A DNA stretch of 64,000 bases from Streptomyces sp. NBC_01276 (GCF_041435355.1 NZ_CP108442.1:3286001-3350000); one strand, 5' to 3'; positions 17,668 to 26,424 are shown, counted from the first letter of the stretch. Numbers and translations are program-made. Notes: generated by a model not told the origin, from the sequence alone.

Positions 17668-19403
17668 CGGGTGCTCACCGTCCTCGTGTCCCGGCCCGAA
17701 CGGAGCACGATCCCCGGGACCGCGCCCGTCACCTCGTCGTCGCGGATGGTCTCCACGCCGTTGACCCGTACCGAGACGATCCCGACGGCCCGGGCGTCCA
17801 GGCGCGGGCTGTCCCCCGGCAGGTCGTGCACGAGCGTCGCCGGACCCGCCTCGATCCGCTCCGGGTCGAAGAGCACCAGGTCCGCGTGGAAGCCCACGGC
17901 GATCCGGCCGCGTTCGCGCAGCCCGAACAGCTGCGCCGGGTCGTCGGTCAGCATCTTCACGGCCTGCTCCAGGGGGACCAGCCTGCGGCCGCGCAGACAG
18001 TCGCCGAGGAACCGGGTCGTGTACGGGGCCCCGCACATCCGGTCCAGGTGCGCACCCGCGTCGGAGCCGCCCAGCATCACGTCCTCGTGCCGCCAGGTCT
18101 CGGCGCGCAGGGCCCAGCTCGCCGGGTCGTTGTCGGTGGGCATGGGCCACAGCACCGTGCGCAGGTCGTCGTTGGCGCAGATCTCGACCAGGCACTGGAA
18201 GGGGTCCTGGCCGCGCTCGGCCGCGATGTCGTTCACGACCCGGCCGGACAGGCCTTCGTTCTCCTTGCTGTACGTGTCCCCGATGACGTAGCGGCCGAAA
18301 TCGGCCAGGCGCCGGAAGACGCCGGCCTCCTTGCTGTCGGCGCGGCGCAGCATCACGGCGCGGACGTCCGGGTCGCGGAGCTTCTCGATCCGCTCGGGGA
18401 CGGGGAGGGCGAGGACCTCGCCCCAGCCGGGGATGAGGTTGAGGGCGCAGAAGGTGCCGAGGGACATGTTCATCGGGGTGAGGATCGGCATCGTGAGCGC
18501 GACGATCCGGCCGCCGGCCGCGCGGGCTCGCTCGCTGGCGACCAGCTGGCGCGGGACGCGTTCGGGGACGGCGGCGTCGATGGTGAGGACGTTCCAGTTC
18601 AGGGGCCGGCCGGCGGTGGCGCTCATCCGGACGAAGAGGTCGATCTCGGCGTCGGAGAACCGGTCGAGGCAGCCGGCGACGATGGCCTCCAGCTGGGTGC
18701 CCTCGTGGTCGGCGACGGCCGCGGAGAGGGCGAGCAGCTCGGCGGGCTCCGCGTGGCGGGAGGCGACCGGGGCTCCGGCGCCGTCGGTGTGCGTGGAGGA
18801 CTGGGTGGTGGACAGGCCCCAGGCGCCGGCGTCCATGGCCTCGTGGAGCAGGTCGACCATCTGCCGGAGCTGCTCGGGGGTGGGCCGGCCGCCGACCGCG
18901 GCCTCGCCCATGACGTGCCGGCGCAGGGCGCAGTGGCCGACCATGAAACCGGCGTTGACGGCGATGCGGCCGTCGAGGGCGTCGAGGTACTCGCCGAAGG
19001 TGGACCAGCTCCAGTCGACGCCCTCCTCCAGGGCGGCGAGGGCCATGCCCTCGACCTTGCTCATCATGCGGCGCGTGTAGTCGGCGTCCTCGGGGCGGGC
19101 GGGGTTGAGGGGGGCCAGGGTGAAGCCGCAGTTGCCGCCGGCGACGGTGGTGACGCCGTGGTTCATGGAGGGGGTGGCGTACGGGTCCCAGAAGAGCTGG
19201 GCGTCGTAGTGGGTGTGGGGGTCGATGAAGCCGGGGGTCAGGACCAGCCCGGTCGCGTCCTCGCTCGTACGGGCCGCCTCGGTGACGGTGCCGGGGTCGG
19301 CGACGGTGACGATGCGGCCGTCGCGGATGCCGACGTCGGCGGGGCGCGGGGGTGTGCCGGTCCCGTCGACGACGGTCGCTCCGCGGATGAGGTGGTCGAG
19401 CAT
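17664..19403 (-). CDS. N-acyl-D-amino-acid deacylase family amidohydrolase
   Basis: A 579-residue amidohydrolase. The zinc motif DPHTHYD has His63 and His65, and the urease-like beta sandwich is formed by both ends (VVDGTGTPPRPADVGIRDGRI and GFHADLVLFDPERI). GGSDAGAHLD near residue 475 carries the expected catalytic Asp. The family contains D-aminoacylases, dihydropyrimidinase relatives and many uncharacterised cyclic-amide or lactam hydrolases. ATG at 19403 has AGGAGGGG upstream. It is translationally coupled to the aldehyde dehydrogenase. Whether it shares a transcript with the luciferase-like gene 476 bp upstream is unclear. Confidence 0.88.
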   Translation of the reverse strand: MLDHLIRGATVVDGTGTPPRPADVGIRDGRIVTVADPGTVTEAARTSEDATGLVLTPGFIDPHTHYDAQLFWDPYATPSMNHGVTTVAGGNCGFTLAPLNPARPEDADYTRRMMSKVEGMALAALEEGVDWSWSTFGEYLDALDGRIAVNAGFMVGHCALRRHVMGEAAVGGRPTPEQLRQMVDLLHEAMDAGAWGLSTTQSSTHTDGAGAPVASRHAEPAELLALSAAVADHEGTQLEAIVAGCLDRFSDAEIDLFVRMSATAGRPLNWNVLTIDAAVPERVPRQLVASERARAAGGRIVALTMPILTPMNMSLGTFCALNLIPGWGEVLALPVPERIEKLRDPDVRAVMLRRADSKEAGVFRRLADFGRYVIGDTYSKENEGLSGRVVNDIAAERGQDPFQCLVEICANDDLRTVLWPMPTDNDPASWALRAETWRHEDVMLGGSDAGAHLDRMCGAPYTTRFLGDCLRGRRLVPLEQAVKMLTDDPAQLFGLRERGRIAVGFHADLVLFDPERIEAGPATLVHDLPGDSPRLDARAVGIVSVRVNGVETIRDDEVTGAVPGIVLRSGRDTRTVSTR

Positions 19404-19879
19404 GACGGTTCCCCTCCTGGGTGGTCCTGCGGGTGCCCTGGCCGGGCGGTTGCCGTTGCCCTGCGGGGCGGGGCGGGTACGTGGTCGGGCGGGCGGCTCC
19501 GGTTCCGCGCGGGGCGCGGGCCCTGCCCGGAGTGGGGCGGGGTCATGGCGACGCCCCGGCGGGGGGCCCTCCGGGGTGGTCCGCGTCGGGCCGGAGTGGG
19601 CGGCAGGCCGCTGCCGGGCCACTCCGGCCCTCGGCGATGCCCTGCCGGGGCGGCGGTCCGGGAAGACGCCGCTCCGGCGGGGGTCGGTCGGGGCCCGGGA
19701 CGGGCGGGCCCTGCGGGGCTGCCCCCTACCCGCCCTTCCACCGTTCCCCGGGGCTCCGCCCCGGACCCCGCGGCGGCGGCCGGGGGCACGGGGCCTGCGG
19801 CCCCGACCCCGGCCGACACGAAGCCCACGGGTCCGGGCTCCGGTGCCGGGTCCGGGTGGGGCGGGTGGCCCCCGGAGGG
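19404..19879. other. GC-rich intergenic region without a recognised gene
   Basis: About 475 bp of very GC-rich sequence lie between the deacylase start and the upstream luciferase-like gene's stop. Open frames exist on both strands, but they are low-complexity Pro/Gly/Arg/Ala peptides with no ribosome binding site. It must carry the deacylase promoter if that gene is not read through from 21001. Confidence 0.5.
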
Positions 19880-21001
19880 TCAGGCCGACTGGCGGAAGCG
19901 GGTCGTGCGGTGGACCGGGTCCGTGTCGATGTGGGGGATGACGTGTTCGCCGATCAGCTTGATCGTGGTCAGCGTGTCCTCCTTCGACACCCCCGTCGGC
20001 AGGCCGAAGGACAGCTGGTCCGCGCCCGCCTGCTCCCAGCGCTTGCACTGGGCGCGGACTTCCGAGGGGTCCCCGCAGATGAGGAGTTCCTCCGCGATGA
20101 GGAGCTCGATGATCTCCGCGTTGTACTCGGGGAGGGTCTCCGGCCACTGCGGGATCGCCTCGGGGCGCGGGAACGTGTCGTGGTAGCGGAAGACCAGCGA
20201 CTGGAAGCGGTTCATGTTCGCGTTGACCGCGATCTCCACCGCCTTCTCGTGGGTCTCCGCACAGATCGCCGTCGACGTGACCATGACGTTGTCGTTGACG
20301 AAGGCGCCGATGGCCTTCGCCTCCCGGATCGCCGTCTTGTACTGGTCGAGGACCCACTCCATGTCCGAGACCTTCTGGACGCTGAAGCCGAGGACACCGA
20401 GGCCCTTCCGCGCCGCCATCGCGTACGAGGAGGGGGAGCCGGCCGCGTACCACATGGCCGGGTGGGCCTTGCCGTACGGCTTGGGGAAGACCTTGCGCGG
20501 GGGCAGCGACCAGTGCTTGCCCTGGAACCCCTCGTACTCCTCCTGGAGGAACATCTTGGGGAACTCCGCGATGGTCTCCTCCCAGATCTCCTTGGTGTGG
20601 TTCATGTCCGTGATGCCGGGCATGAAGCCGAGGATCTCGTGGCTGCCCGCACCGCGTCCGGTGCCGAACTCGAAGCGGCCCTTGGAGAGGTGGTCGAGCA
20701 TGGTGACCTTCTCGGCCACCTTCACCGGGTGGTTGACCGGGGCGAGGGGGTTGAAGATGCCCGAGCCGAGGTGGATCCGGTCGGTCGCGGCGGCGAGGTA
20801 GCCGAGGAAGACCTCGTTCGCCGAGAGGTGCGAGTACTCCTCCAGGAAGTGGTGCTCGGAGGCCCAGGCGTACTTGAAGCCGGACTGGTCGGCCTGGATG
20901 ACGTACTCGGTCTCCTCAAGCAGCGCCTTGTGCTCCGCCTCGGGGTCGACCTTGGACCGCGCCTGGGGCACGTATCCCTGCACGAAGAGCCCGAATTCCA
21001 A
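19880..21001 (-). CDS. LLM-class flavin/F420-dependent oxidoreductase
   Basis: A 373-residue luciferase-like monooxygenase: EFGLFVQGY, WASEHHFLEEYSHLSANEVFLGYLAAAT, LGSGIFNPLAPVNHPVKVAEKVTMLDHLSKGRFEFGTGRG are all family signatures, closest to the alkanal-monooxygenase-like branch that binds FMN. The start appears to be TTG at 21001, with AAGGACGG 12 bases before it; no ATG or GTG is in frame nearby. Two copies of the CTGACGnnnCGTCAG palindrome lie 24 and 91 bp upstream. A role in oxidising an alkyl or cyclic ketone intermediate is plausible but not shown. Confidence 0.9.
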   Translation of the reverse strand: MEFGLFVQGYVPQARSKVDPEAEHKALLEETEYVIQADQSGFKYAWASEHHFLEEYSHLSANEVFLGYLAAATDRIHLGSGIFNPLAPVNHPVKVAEKVTMLDHLSKGRFEFGTGRGAGSHEILGFMPGITDMNHTKEIWEETIAEFPKMFLQEEYEGFQGKHWSLPPRKVFPKPYGKAHPAMWYAAGSPSSYAMAARKGLGVLGFSVQKVSDMEWVLDQYKTAIREAKAIGAFVNDNVMVTSTAICAETHEKAVEIAVNANMNRFQSLVFRYHDTFPRPEAIPQWPETLPEYNAEIIELLIAEELLICGDPSEVRAQCKRWEQAGADQLSFGLPTGVSKEDTLTTIKLIGEHVIPHIDTDPVHRTTRFRQSA

Positions 21002-21024
21002 GGGGGTTCACCGTCCTTAGGTTT

Positions 21025-21039
21025 CTGACATGTCGTCAG
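21025..21039. promoter_or_regulatory. CTGACAnnnCGTCAG palindrome (operator 2)
   Basis: CTGACATGTCGTCAG, one mismatch from the perfect palindrome, lies 24 bp upstream of the TTG start of the luciferase-like gene, where a bound repressor would block transcription. Confidence 0.6.
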
Positions 21040-21091
21040 ATTTGATGGGTCCGACTGTTCCACCGCGGGCCGGGACCGTCAATACCTCTAC

Positions 21092-21106
21092 CTGACGGTC
21101 CATCAG
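21092..21106. promoter_or_regulatory. CTGACGnnnCATCAG palindrome (operator 3)
   Basis: CTGACGGTCCATCAG, one mismatch, lies between the SDR stop and the luciferase-like promoter, 53 bp from operator 2. The two together could bind two regulator dimers. Confidence 0.55.
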
Positions 21107-21110
21107 AAAC

Positions 21111-21896
21111 TCAGAGGATGCTCACTCCGGCCATCCAGCCCCCGTCGACGACGAACGGCTGGCCGGTGATGTACGAGGAGTCGTCGCCGGTCAGGAAGAG
21201 GGCCAGGCGCGCTATCTCCTCCGGCCGGCCGACCCGCCCCAGCGGGACCACCCGCTTGTACAGCTCCGCCATCGCCTCCCGGGCCTCGTCCGTCATCCCG
21301 GCGGGGTCCAGGAGCCCGGGGTTGGCCATCGGGGTGTCCACCGCCCCCGGGCACATGGCGTTGACCCGGATGTTCTTCCCGGCCAGCTCCAGCGCGGCGA
21401 CCCGGGTCAGGCCCAGGATCGCCGCCTTGGTCGCCGCGTACGCACCCACGTACGCCATGCCCGTCAGCCCCGTGTAGGAGGAGGTGTTGACGATGGTCCC
21501 GCCGCCCGCCGCCTCGATCTCGGGGGCGAGCGTCTTGATCCCGAGGAAGGCGCCGACCTGGTTGACCTCGATCACCTGCCGGAACTCCTCCAGCGGGGTC
21601 GCGGTCAGCTCGTTGAAGCGCAGGATCCCCGCGTTGTTCACCAGGCCGCTGACCGGGCCGAAGGCCTCCTTCGCGACGGCCACCGCGGCCGCCCAGTCCT
21701 CTTCCCGGCTCACGTCCATCCGCACGTAGCGCGCGCGGTCCTCACCGATGTCCTCGGCGACGGCGGCGCCCTGCTCGTCCAGCACGTCCCCCAGCACCAC
21801 CCGTGCGCCCTCGGCGGCGAAGAGGCGGGCCTCCTGCTCGCCCTGGCCGCGCGCCGCACCGGTGATCAGGACGACGCGCCCGTCCAGCTTTCCCAT
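21111..21896 (-). CDS. SDR family oxidoreductase, hydroxysteroid-dehydrogenase-like
   Basis: A 261-residue classical SDR: TGAARGQG at residues 12-19, NNAGIL in the middle, the Ser-Tyr-Lys active site (NTSSYTG ... YAATK) and PGAVDTPM. The sequence type resembles 3-alpha/20-beta-hydroxysteroid dehydrogenases and mycofactocin-associated SDRs; the real substrate is unknown. Its ATG (21896) is 14 bp after the stop of the luciferase-like gene upstream, so the two form an operon controlled from the palindrome at 22962. Confidence 0.92.
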   Translation of the reverse strand: MGKLDGRVVLITGAARGQGEQEARLFAAEGARVVLGDVLDEQGAAVAEDIGEDRARYVRMDVSREEDWAAAVAVAKEAFGPVSGLVNNAGILRFNELTATPLEEFRQVIEVNQVGAFLGIKTLAPEIEAAGGGTIVNTSSYTGLTGMAYVGAYAATKAAILGLTRVAALELAGKNIRVNAMCPGAVDTPMANPGLLDPAGMTDEAREAMAELYKRVVPLGRVGRPEEIARLALFLTGDDSSYITGQPFVVDGGWMAGVSIL

Positions 21897-21910
21897 GGCC
21901 ACTACACCCT

Positions 21911-22858
21911 TCAGTCGTTGAGGAGGGGGGCCACCTCGGCCCCGAAAGCGGTGATCTGGTCGGTCAGCTCGGCGCGGTCGCGGCTGCGGAAGCGGACCTG
22001 GATCTGGTCCACGCCCAGCGCCCGGTACTCCCGCAGCGACTCGGCGAGCGCTTCCGCCTTGCCGGTCAGGGCGCGGCGGCCGGTGTCCCACCCGGGCTCG
22101 CCGACGTAGAGGGCCTCGGTGATCGCGCCGAACTCGACGGGGCCGGTGCCCCCGGCCGCCGCGCGCAGCTCCTTGATCCGGGCGATCTGCGCCGGGAGCT
22201 TCTCGCGGGGATCGCCCTGCGGGAGCCAGCCGTCGCCGCGCTCGGCGGCCCGGCGGACGGCGGCGGGCGAGGACCCGCCGATCCAGACGGGGATCCGCTC
22301 CTGGGCGGGCCGCGGCCGCTGGCCGAGGTCCCGGAAGGAGAACCGCTCCCCCTCGAACTCCGGGTACTCCTCGGGACCCAGGGCCGCGCGCAGGGCGTCG
22401 AGGGTCTCGTCCAGCAGGGCGCCCCGGCGGGGGAAGTCCGCGCCGACGGCCTCGAACTCCTCCTGGACGTGCCCGGCGCCGACCCCGAGGATCAGGCGGC
22501 CGCCGCTGAGGTGGTCGAGGGTCGCGTACTGCTTGGCGGTGACGAGCGGGTGGCGCAGCCCGACGATCGCGACGTGGCTCAGCAGCCGGACGCGCTCGGT
22601 GATCCCGGCCAGGAAGGCCAGAGTGGCGACGGGGTCGTACCAGATGGTGCTCATGGGGCCGGCGAGGCGGCGCGGGATCGCCACGTGATCGCAGGTGGCG
22701 AGGTACCCGAAGCCCGCCCGGTCGGCGGCGCGGGCCACCTCGGCGAGATCGGCGGCGCCGGCCGAGGCCTCCCAGGGTTCGGCGTAGATGGTGCTCTGCG
22801 ACTGGACGGGGAGCTGCATCCCGTACGCCAGCCGGCCTTCCGGAAACACGCGTGCCAT
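21911..22858 (-). CDS. LLM-class F420-dependent oxidoreductase (TIGR03619-like)
   Basis: A 315-residue luciferase-like protein with LATCDHVAIPRR, LLSHVAIVGLRHPLVTAKQYATLDHLSGGRLILGVGAGH and IPVWIGGSSPAAVRRAAERGDGWLP, all typical of the F420-using branch found in mycobacterial and Streptomyces lipid-catabolic loci. First gene of an operon with the SDR. The palindrome CTGACGGACCGTCAG lies about 100 bp upstream of the ATG. Product of fbiC would be required for activity if it uses F420. Confidence 0.9.
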   Translation of the reverse strand: MARVFPEGRLAYGMQLPVQSQSTIYAEPWEASAGAADLAEVARAADRAGFGYLATCDHVAIPRRLAGPMSTIWYDPVATLAFLAGITERVRLLSHVAIVGLRHPLVTAKQYATLDHLSGGRLILGVGAGHVQEEFEAVGADFPRRGALLDETLDALRAALGPEEYPEFEGERFSFRDLGQRPRPAQERIPVWIGGSSPAAVRRAAERGDGWLPQGDPREKLPAQIARIKELRAAAGGTGPVEFGAITEALYVGEPGWDTGRRALTGKAEALAESLREYRALGVDQIQVRFRSRDRAELTDQITAFGAEVAPLLND

Positions 22859-22961
22859 GGCGGGCCCGCCTCGCCTTCGTCTGCCGGTTCGTTGTGCCGG
22901 TGCGGTGTGGTGCCGGTGCGGTGCACCCGTGCGTTGCGCCGGTGCCGGGCCATCGTCGTAG

Positions 22962-22976
22962 CTGACGGACCGTCAG
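22962..22976. promoter_or_regulatory. Perfect CTGACGnnnCGTCAG palindrome (operator 4)
   Basis: CTGACGGACCGTCAG is a perfect copy, lying between the divergent luciferase-like operon (start 22858) and the membrane protein gene (start 23066). It is about equally far from both, so it could control either. Confidence 0.7.
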
Positions 22977-23065
22977 GCAAGAGGCGGGGGCGATCCGCCC
23001 GGTCCGGCCCGCCCGCGCCCCGCGCCCCGTTCCGCACCCGGCCCGCAGCGCCTAGGGTGCGGCGC

Positions 23066-23683
23066 GTGGAACTGATGCTCACGCTCGTCAGCGGGCTCGC
23101 CTGGACCGTCGTCTACGTGGAGGCGATCCGTGTCGGGCTGCGGGACCGGACCTACGCGATGCCCGTCGCCGCGCTCGCACTGAACTTCGCCTGGGAAACC
23201 ACCTACGCCGTGAACGAGTTCCGCACCGGTGTGTCCGCGCAGGGCGTGGTCAACGTGGTGTGGGCACTCGCCGACCTCGTGATCGTGTACACGTACCTGC
23301 GCTTCGGGCGCGCCGAGCTGCCCGGCTTCGTGACGCGGCCGCTGTTCGCCGCCTGGAGCGCGCTCCTGTTCGCCACCGGCTTCGCCGTGCAGTGGCTCTT
23401 CCTCGCCCAGTTCGGGACGCACGACGCGACCCGCTACTCGGCGTTCCTCCAGAACCTTCTGATGTCCGGGCTGTTCATCGCGTTCTTCGTCGCCCGGCGC
23501 GGTCCGCGCGGGCAGTCCCTGCTCATCGCCGTCGCCAAGTGGCTCGGCACGCTCGCCCCGACCGTGCTGTTCGGGGTGCTGGAGGGGTCCGGCTTCGTCC
23601 TGGGGCTCGGCGTGCTGTGCTGCGTGTACGACCTCGTCTACATCGGCCTGCTGCTCAGAAGCCGGGAGGCCCCATCGCGATGA
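23066..23683 (+). CDS. Polytopic membrane protein resembling transmembrane terpene cyclases
   Basis: A 205-residue protein with seven hydrophobic helices and no large soluble part. Helix 2 carries LNFAWETTY with Glu44, and the last helix carries CCVYDLVYIG with Asp189. An acidic residue in helix 2 (N-x-AWE) and an Asp in the last helix are the key features of the fungal Pyr4/PaxB-type and bacterial membrane terpene cyclases, whose size (200-240 aa) also fits. No prenyltransferase or epoxidase is next to it, so this is a structural inference. GTG start at 23066. Its end overlaps the convergent L,D-transpeptidase gene by 29 bp. Confidence 0.6.
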   Translation: MELMLTLVSGLAWTVVYVEAIRVGLRDRTYAMPVAALALNFAWETTYAVNEFRTGVSAQGVVNVVWALADLVIVYTYLRFGRAELPGFVTRPLFAAWSALLFATGFAVQWLFLAQFGTHDATRYSAFLQNLLMSGLFIAFFVARRGPRGQSLLIAVAKWLGTLAPTVLFGVLEGSGFVLGLGVLCCVYDLVYIGLLLRSREAPSR

Positions 23684-24485
23684 CCGGGTGCGCCGCCGGG
23701 TCCAGGGTCTCCAGGAGCTTGCGCATCGCCTCCTTCGGGAGGCCGACGCAGCCCTGGGAGGGGCCGTCGTGGTCCACGTGGAGCCAGATGTTGCCGCCCT
23801 TGCGCTCGCCGTCCGGCTTGACGGGGTCGAGCGGGGACACGCCCTGGCGGCGGTTGTAGTCGATCGCCACGACATAGTCGAAGGAGCCCTCCAGGGACTC
23901 CCCGTTGACCCCGCGGCCGGTGGCCACGAACGCCGCGTCCCGGTCGTACGGGAGCTTCGTGCCGGGCGGTGCGGGCAGCCGCCCGCCCGCGTCGGTGAGG
24001 GAGAACACCCCCTGCGGGGAGGTCAGGTCCCCGTACTCGCGCTCGCCGGACCAGCCCTTGGCGCCGTTGCGGGCGGGCCAGTGCCCGGCCGCCGTCCAGT
24101 CGGCGCCCGCCGTGGCCCGCATGTAGAGGGTGACGTCCGACTCCGAGGAGTCCTTCGCCCTGCCGGTGACCAGCACCAGTTGCCGGGACTCGGCGGGGAT
24201 CCGGGCGCGGGCCGCGTCGCCGAGCGAGGCCGGCAGCCCGTGGCGGGCGTCGGGGCGGTGCGCGTCGCGCGCGGCCCGGTCGGGGGTCTGCGGGCGGGAG
24301 TCCGAGCGGGCCGGCGGGACGGGAGCCCCCGGCTGCTGGTGGAGGGCCTGCACCCAGCCGGCACCGAAGGCCAGCAGGCCGAAGGTGGCGACGGCGGTCA
24401 GCGCCCGCGGCCGGCGGGCGGCCGAACGGGAGCGCGTACGGGTGCGGCCCCGGGAACGGGAGCGGGCTCGGGCGTGCTTGCTCAT
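23655..24485 (-). CDS. L,D-transpeptidase (YkuD family), membrane-anchored
   Basis: A 276-residue protein with a very basic N-terminus (MSKHARARSRSRGR...), a single hydrophobic segment near residues 35-55, a disordered Pro/Arg region and a C-terminal YkuD domain. The active-site signature is intact: His236 in HVDHDGPSQGC and nucleophile Cys246. It should cross-link peptidoglycan in a 3-3 manner or attach proteins to it outside the membrane. The ATG at 24485 gives the anchor; longer frames upstream lack a ribosome binding site. Confidence 0.88.
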   Translation of the reverse strand: MSKHARARSRSRGRTRTRSRSAARRPRALTAVATFGLLAFGAGWVQALHQQPGAPVPPARSDSRPQTPDRAARDAHRPDARHGLPASLGDAARARIPAESRQLVLVTGRAKDSSESDVTLYMRATAGADWTAAGHWPARNGAKGWSGEREYGDLTSPQGVFSLTDAGGRLPAPPGTKLPYDRDAAFVATGRGVNGESLEGSFDYVVAIDYNRRQGVSPLDPVKPDGERKGGNIWLHVDHDGPSQGCVGLPKEAMRKLLETLDPAAHPVIAMGPPGF

Positions 24486-24807
24486 TGACCCGACCGTACA
24501 GGAGGCGATCTCCGTTCCCGTCGACCCCGGACGCCTGCCGGGCGTCGACCGGGCGCCTGCCGGACACCGACCGGGCGCCGCGCGGCTGCCCCCGGCCCGC
24601 CGCCGGCCCGCCCCCGGCTCCGCCGGGACGGGGAGGTCCACCCCGGGAGGAACGTTTCGGTCGGCGTGCCGGTCGCATGATCAGATGGCAAAGGCCACCT
24701 GATCAGGGGAAATGGTGGCCGGAACGACCTCCCCGGGGCCGCGGGGCGATCTACTGGGCAGGCCGGCCGCACGGGGGTGCGCGCCGTCCCGAACAGGAGG
24801 ATCTGTC
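24486..24807. other. Intergenic promoter region between divergent envelope-protein genes
   Basis: About 320 bp between the L,D-transpeptidase and a small secreted protein, read in opposite directions. Apart from the nested inverted repeats at 24678-24720 nothing distinctive is seen. Confidence 0.5.
24678..24720. promoter_or_regulatory. Two interlocking inverted repeats upstream of a secreted protein
   Basis: TGATCAG (24678-24684) pairs with CTGATCA (24699-24705), and GGCCACC (24693-24699) pairs with GGTGGCC (24714-24720). The two stems share bases and cannot form together, which suggests either two operators or a switchable leader. The start codon of the secreted protein is 88 bp downstream. 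Confidence 0.45.
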
Positions 24808-25137
24808 ATGCGGAAGTCCGCGACCGTGCTCGCCGCCCTCGCCCTCGCCCTCGTGGGGGCATCGCCCGCCAACGCCGCGGTGGACAGCCAGTGCGGTCAG
24901 TACATCTGCGTCATGACGGCACACCACAACCGGTTCGTGCAGGACATCACCGTCCAGACCCGCGACGGCAACCCGGGTGTCCTGCGCGCCTACTGGGGGG
25001 AGTTCCGCTCCGGGCGGGTCACCGCCGCCTCCCACCGCTGGGGCGTCGGATACGAACAGGCCGGCGCGAAGCTCGTCTGCGGCGGCCTGGAGCGCGACGG
25101 CCGCACCATCGAGGACGGCATCTGCGTCACCATCTGA
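24808..25137 (+). CDS. Small secreted protein, 109 aa, four cysteines
   Basis: MRKSATVLAALALALVGASPANA is a Sec signal peptide. The mature domain (~86 aa) begins AVDSQCGQYICVMTAHHNRFVQ and has four cysteines that can form two disulfides; it is beta-rich. A perfect AGGAGG precedes the ATG at 24808. I do not recognise a family, although small cysteine-paired secreted proteins of this kind are common in Streptomyces. Confidence 0.75.
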   Translation: MRKSATVLAALALALVGASPANAAVDSQCGQYICVMTAHHNRFVQDITVQTRDGNPGVLRAYWGEFRSGRVTAASHRWGVGYEQAGAKLVCGGLERDGRTIEDGICVTI

Positions 25138-25193
25138 CCCCCTGGAGGGAGGGCGGGGCGGGGCGGACGGGGCGGACGGGGCGAGGGGGGCCG

Positions 25194-25228
25194 GGCGGGA
25201 CCGGGCGGCCCGTCCCGCCGGTCCCGCC
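25194..25228 (+). terminator. GC-rich hairpin terminator
   Basis: GGCGGGACCGG (25194-25204) and CCGGTCCCGCC (25218-25228) form a perfect 11-bp stem with a 13-nt loop downstream of the small secreted protein. Confidence 0.65.
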
Positions 25229-25287
25229 GACCCCGCCGAGCCCGCCGCCCCCTCCCGCCCGCAGGGGCCCGGACGTACCCTGAACTG

Positions 25288-25728
25288 ATGAGAACTCCTC
25301 GTCAGGCAGCGCGCATTGTCGTCCTCTCTCCCAGCGGATCGGTGTTCCTGTTCCGGGAGAACAACGTCGAAGTCGGCATCCACTGGCTGCCGCCGGGCGG
25401 CGGGATCGATCCCGGCGAGAGCCCCGAGGAGTGCGTGCGGCGCGAGTTGCGCGAGGAGACCGGGTGGACCGACCTGGAGCCGCAGCGGCTGCTGTGCACC
25501 TGGGAGCACGACTTCACCCACCAGGGCGTCCCGGTCCGCCAGCACGAGCACATCTACGTCACCACGGGCCCGCGCCGCGAACCGCGCCTCGAAGCCCCCG
25601 ACATCCACTGGCAGTGGCTCTCCCCGCAGCGCCTCGCCACCCTCGGCGAACCCCTCTGGCCCCCGCGCCTGCCCGAGCTCCTCGCCGACGCCCCGGCCGA
25701 ACCGGTCCACCTGGGGCTCGTGACGTAG
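25288..25728 (+). CDS. Nudix hydrolase
   Basis: A 146-residue protein with a complete Nudix box, from GGGIDPGESPEEC to RRELREETGW, whose REXXEE glutamates bind the catalytic metal. The type resembles small nucleotide-diphosphate or mutT-like hydrolases; a specific substrate cannot be assigned. ATG at 25288. Confidence 0.92.
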   Translation: MRTPRQAARIVVLSPSGSVFLFRENNVEVGIHWLPPGGGIDPGESPEECVRRELREETGWTDLEPQRLLCTWEHDFTHQGVPVRQHEHIYVTTGPRREPRLEAPDIHWQWLSPQRLATLGEPLWPPRLPELLADAPAEPVHLGLVT

Positions 25729-25779
25729 CCCCGGGCGGGGAGGGTCCGCGCAGCCGGCCGCCCCCGCACTCCGCCCGGA

Positions 25780-26424
25780 TCACCCGGACCGGCGGCGGGT
25801 GTCCGTGAGGGTGTAGCCGCCCGCGGTCGTACCGGCGTCGGCGGGCCCGGCCGCGCAGGGCTCCAACTCGGGCGCACCGGCCGGGGGCGGCGCCGTGATC
25901 CCGATCCGGGTCTCCCCGGTCCCCGGCGCGGCGACGTGGAAACTCACCCCCATCCGGGCGGGCGGCGTACCGTGCAGGAACTCCTCCCAGTCCGGTCCGG
26001 CGTCGACGAGCCTGCCCGTCACGGCCACGTCGACGCCGTCGACGCGTACGCAGTCGACCCGGAAGTCACCCCAGTTGAAGCCCGGCCGCGGCCCGTCGGA
26101 GCCGTCGGAGGGGCCGCCCATGAAGTGCTGGATGCGGAACGTCCCCCAGGAGCGCGCCGCCACGGCAGGATCGCGGCCGTCGAAAAAGCCGTGCGCGTCG
26201 ACGAGGATCCGGACGTCGTCCCGCGGATCCCCGTACGCCATACGGGCCCAGCCGCGGATGCCGGCGAGGCCGGGGGCGGATGAGGGGGCGGATGAGGGGG
26301 CGGGGGCTGAGGCCGTCGGGGCGGGGGCGGCAGCGGCGGTCGTGGCGGTGGCCATCGGCGCGGCCGCCGCCACGGCCAGGACGAGGACGAGCGGAACGGT
26401 ACGGCGCAGGGTCGACTCGATCAC
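25780..26424 (-). CDS. Secreted protein of unknown function
   Basis: A 214-residue product with a signal peptide (LRRTVPLVLVLAVAAAAPMATATTAAAA) and an Ala/Ser/Pro linker, then a domain containing GWARMAYGDPRDDVRILVDAHGFFDG and two cysteines. The GTG at 26424 has GGAGGGG eight bases upstream and is preferred to the longer open frame. No family recognised; WGTFRIQHFMGG and FRVDCVRVDG suggest a beta-sandwich. Confidence 0.7.
   Translation of the reverse strand: MIESTLRRTVPLVLVLAVAAAAPMATATTAAAAPAPTASAPAPSSAPSSAPGLAGIRGWARMAYGDPRDDVRILVDAHGFFDGRDPAVAARSWGTFRIQHFMGGPSDGSDGPRPGFNWGDFRVDCVRVDGVDVAVTGRLVDAGPDWEEFLHGTPPARMGVSFHVAAPGTGETRIGITAPPPAGAPELEPCAAGPADAGTTAGGYTLTDTRRRSG

Noticed and set aside
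19404..19879. A gene in the 476-bp gap between the deacylase and the luciferase-like gene
   Set aside because: All open frames are low-complexity, lack ribosome binding sites and match no family.
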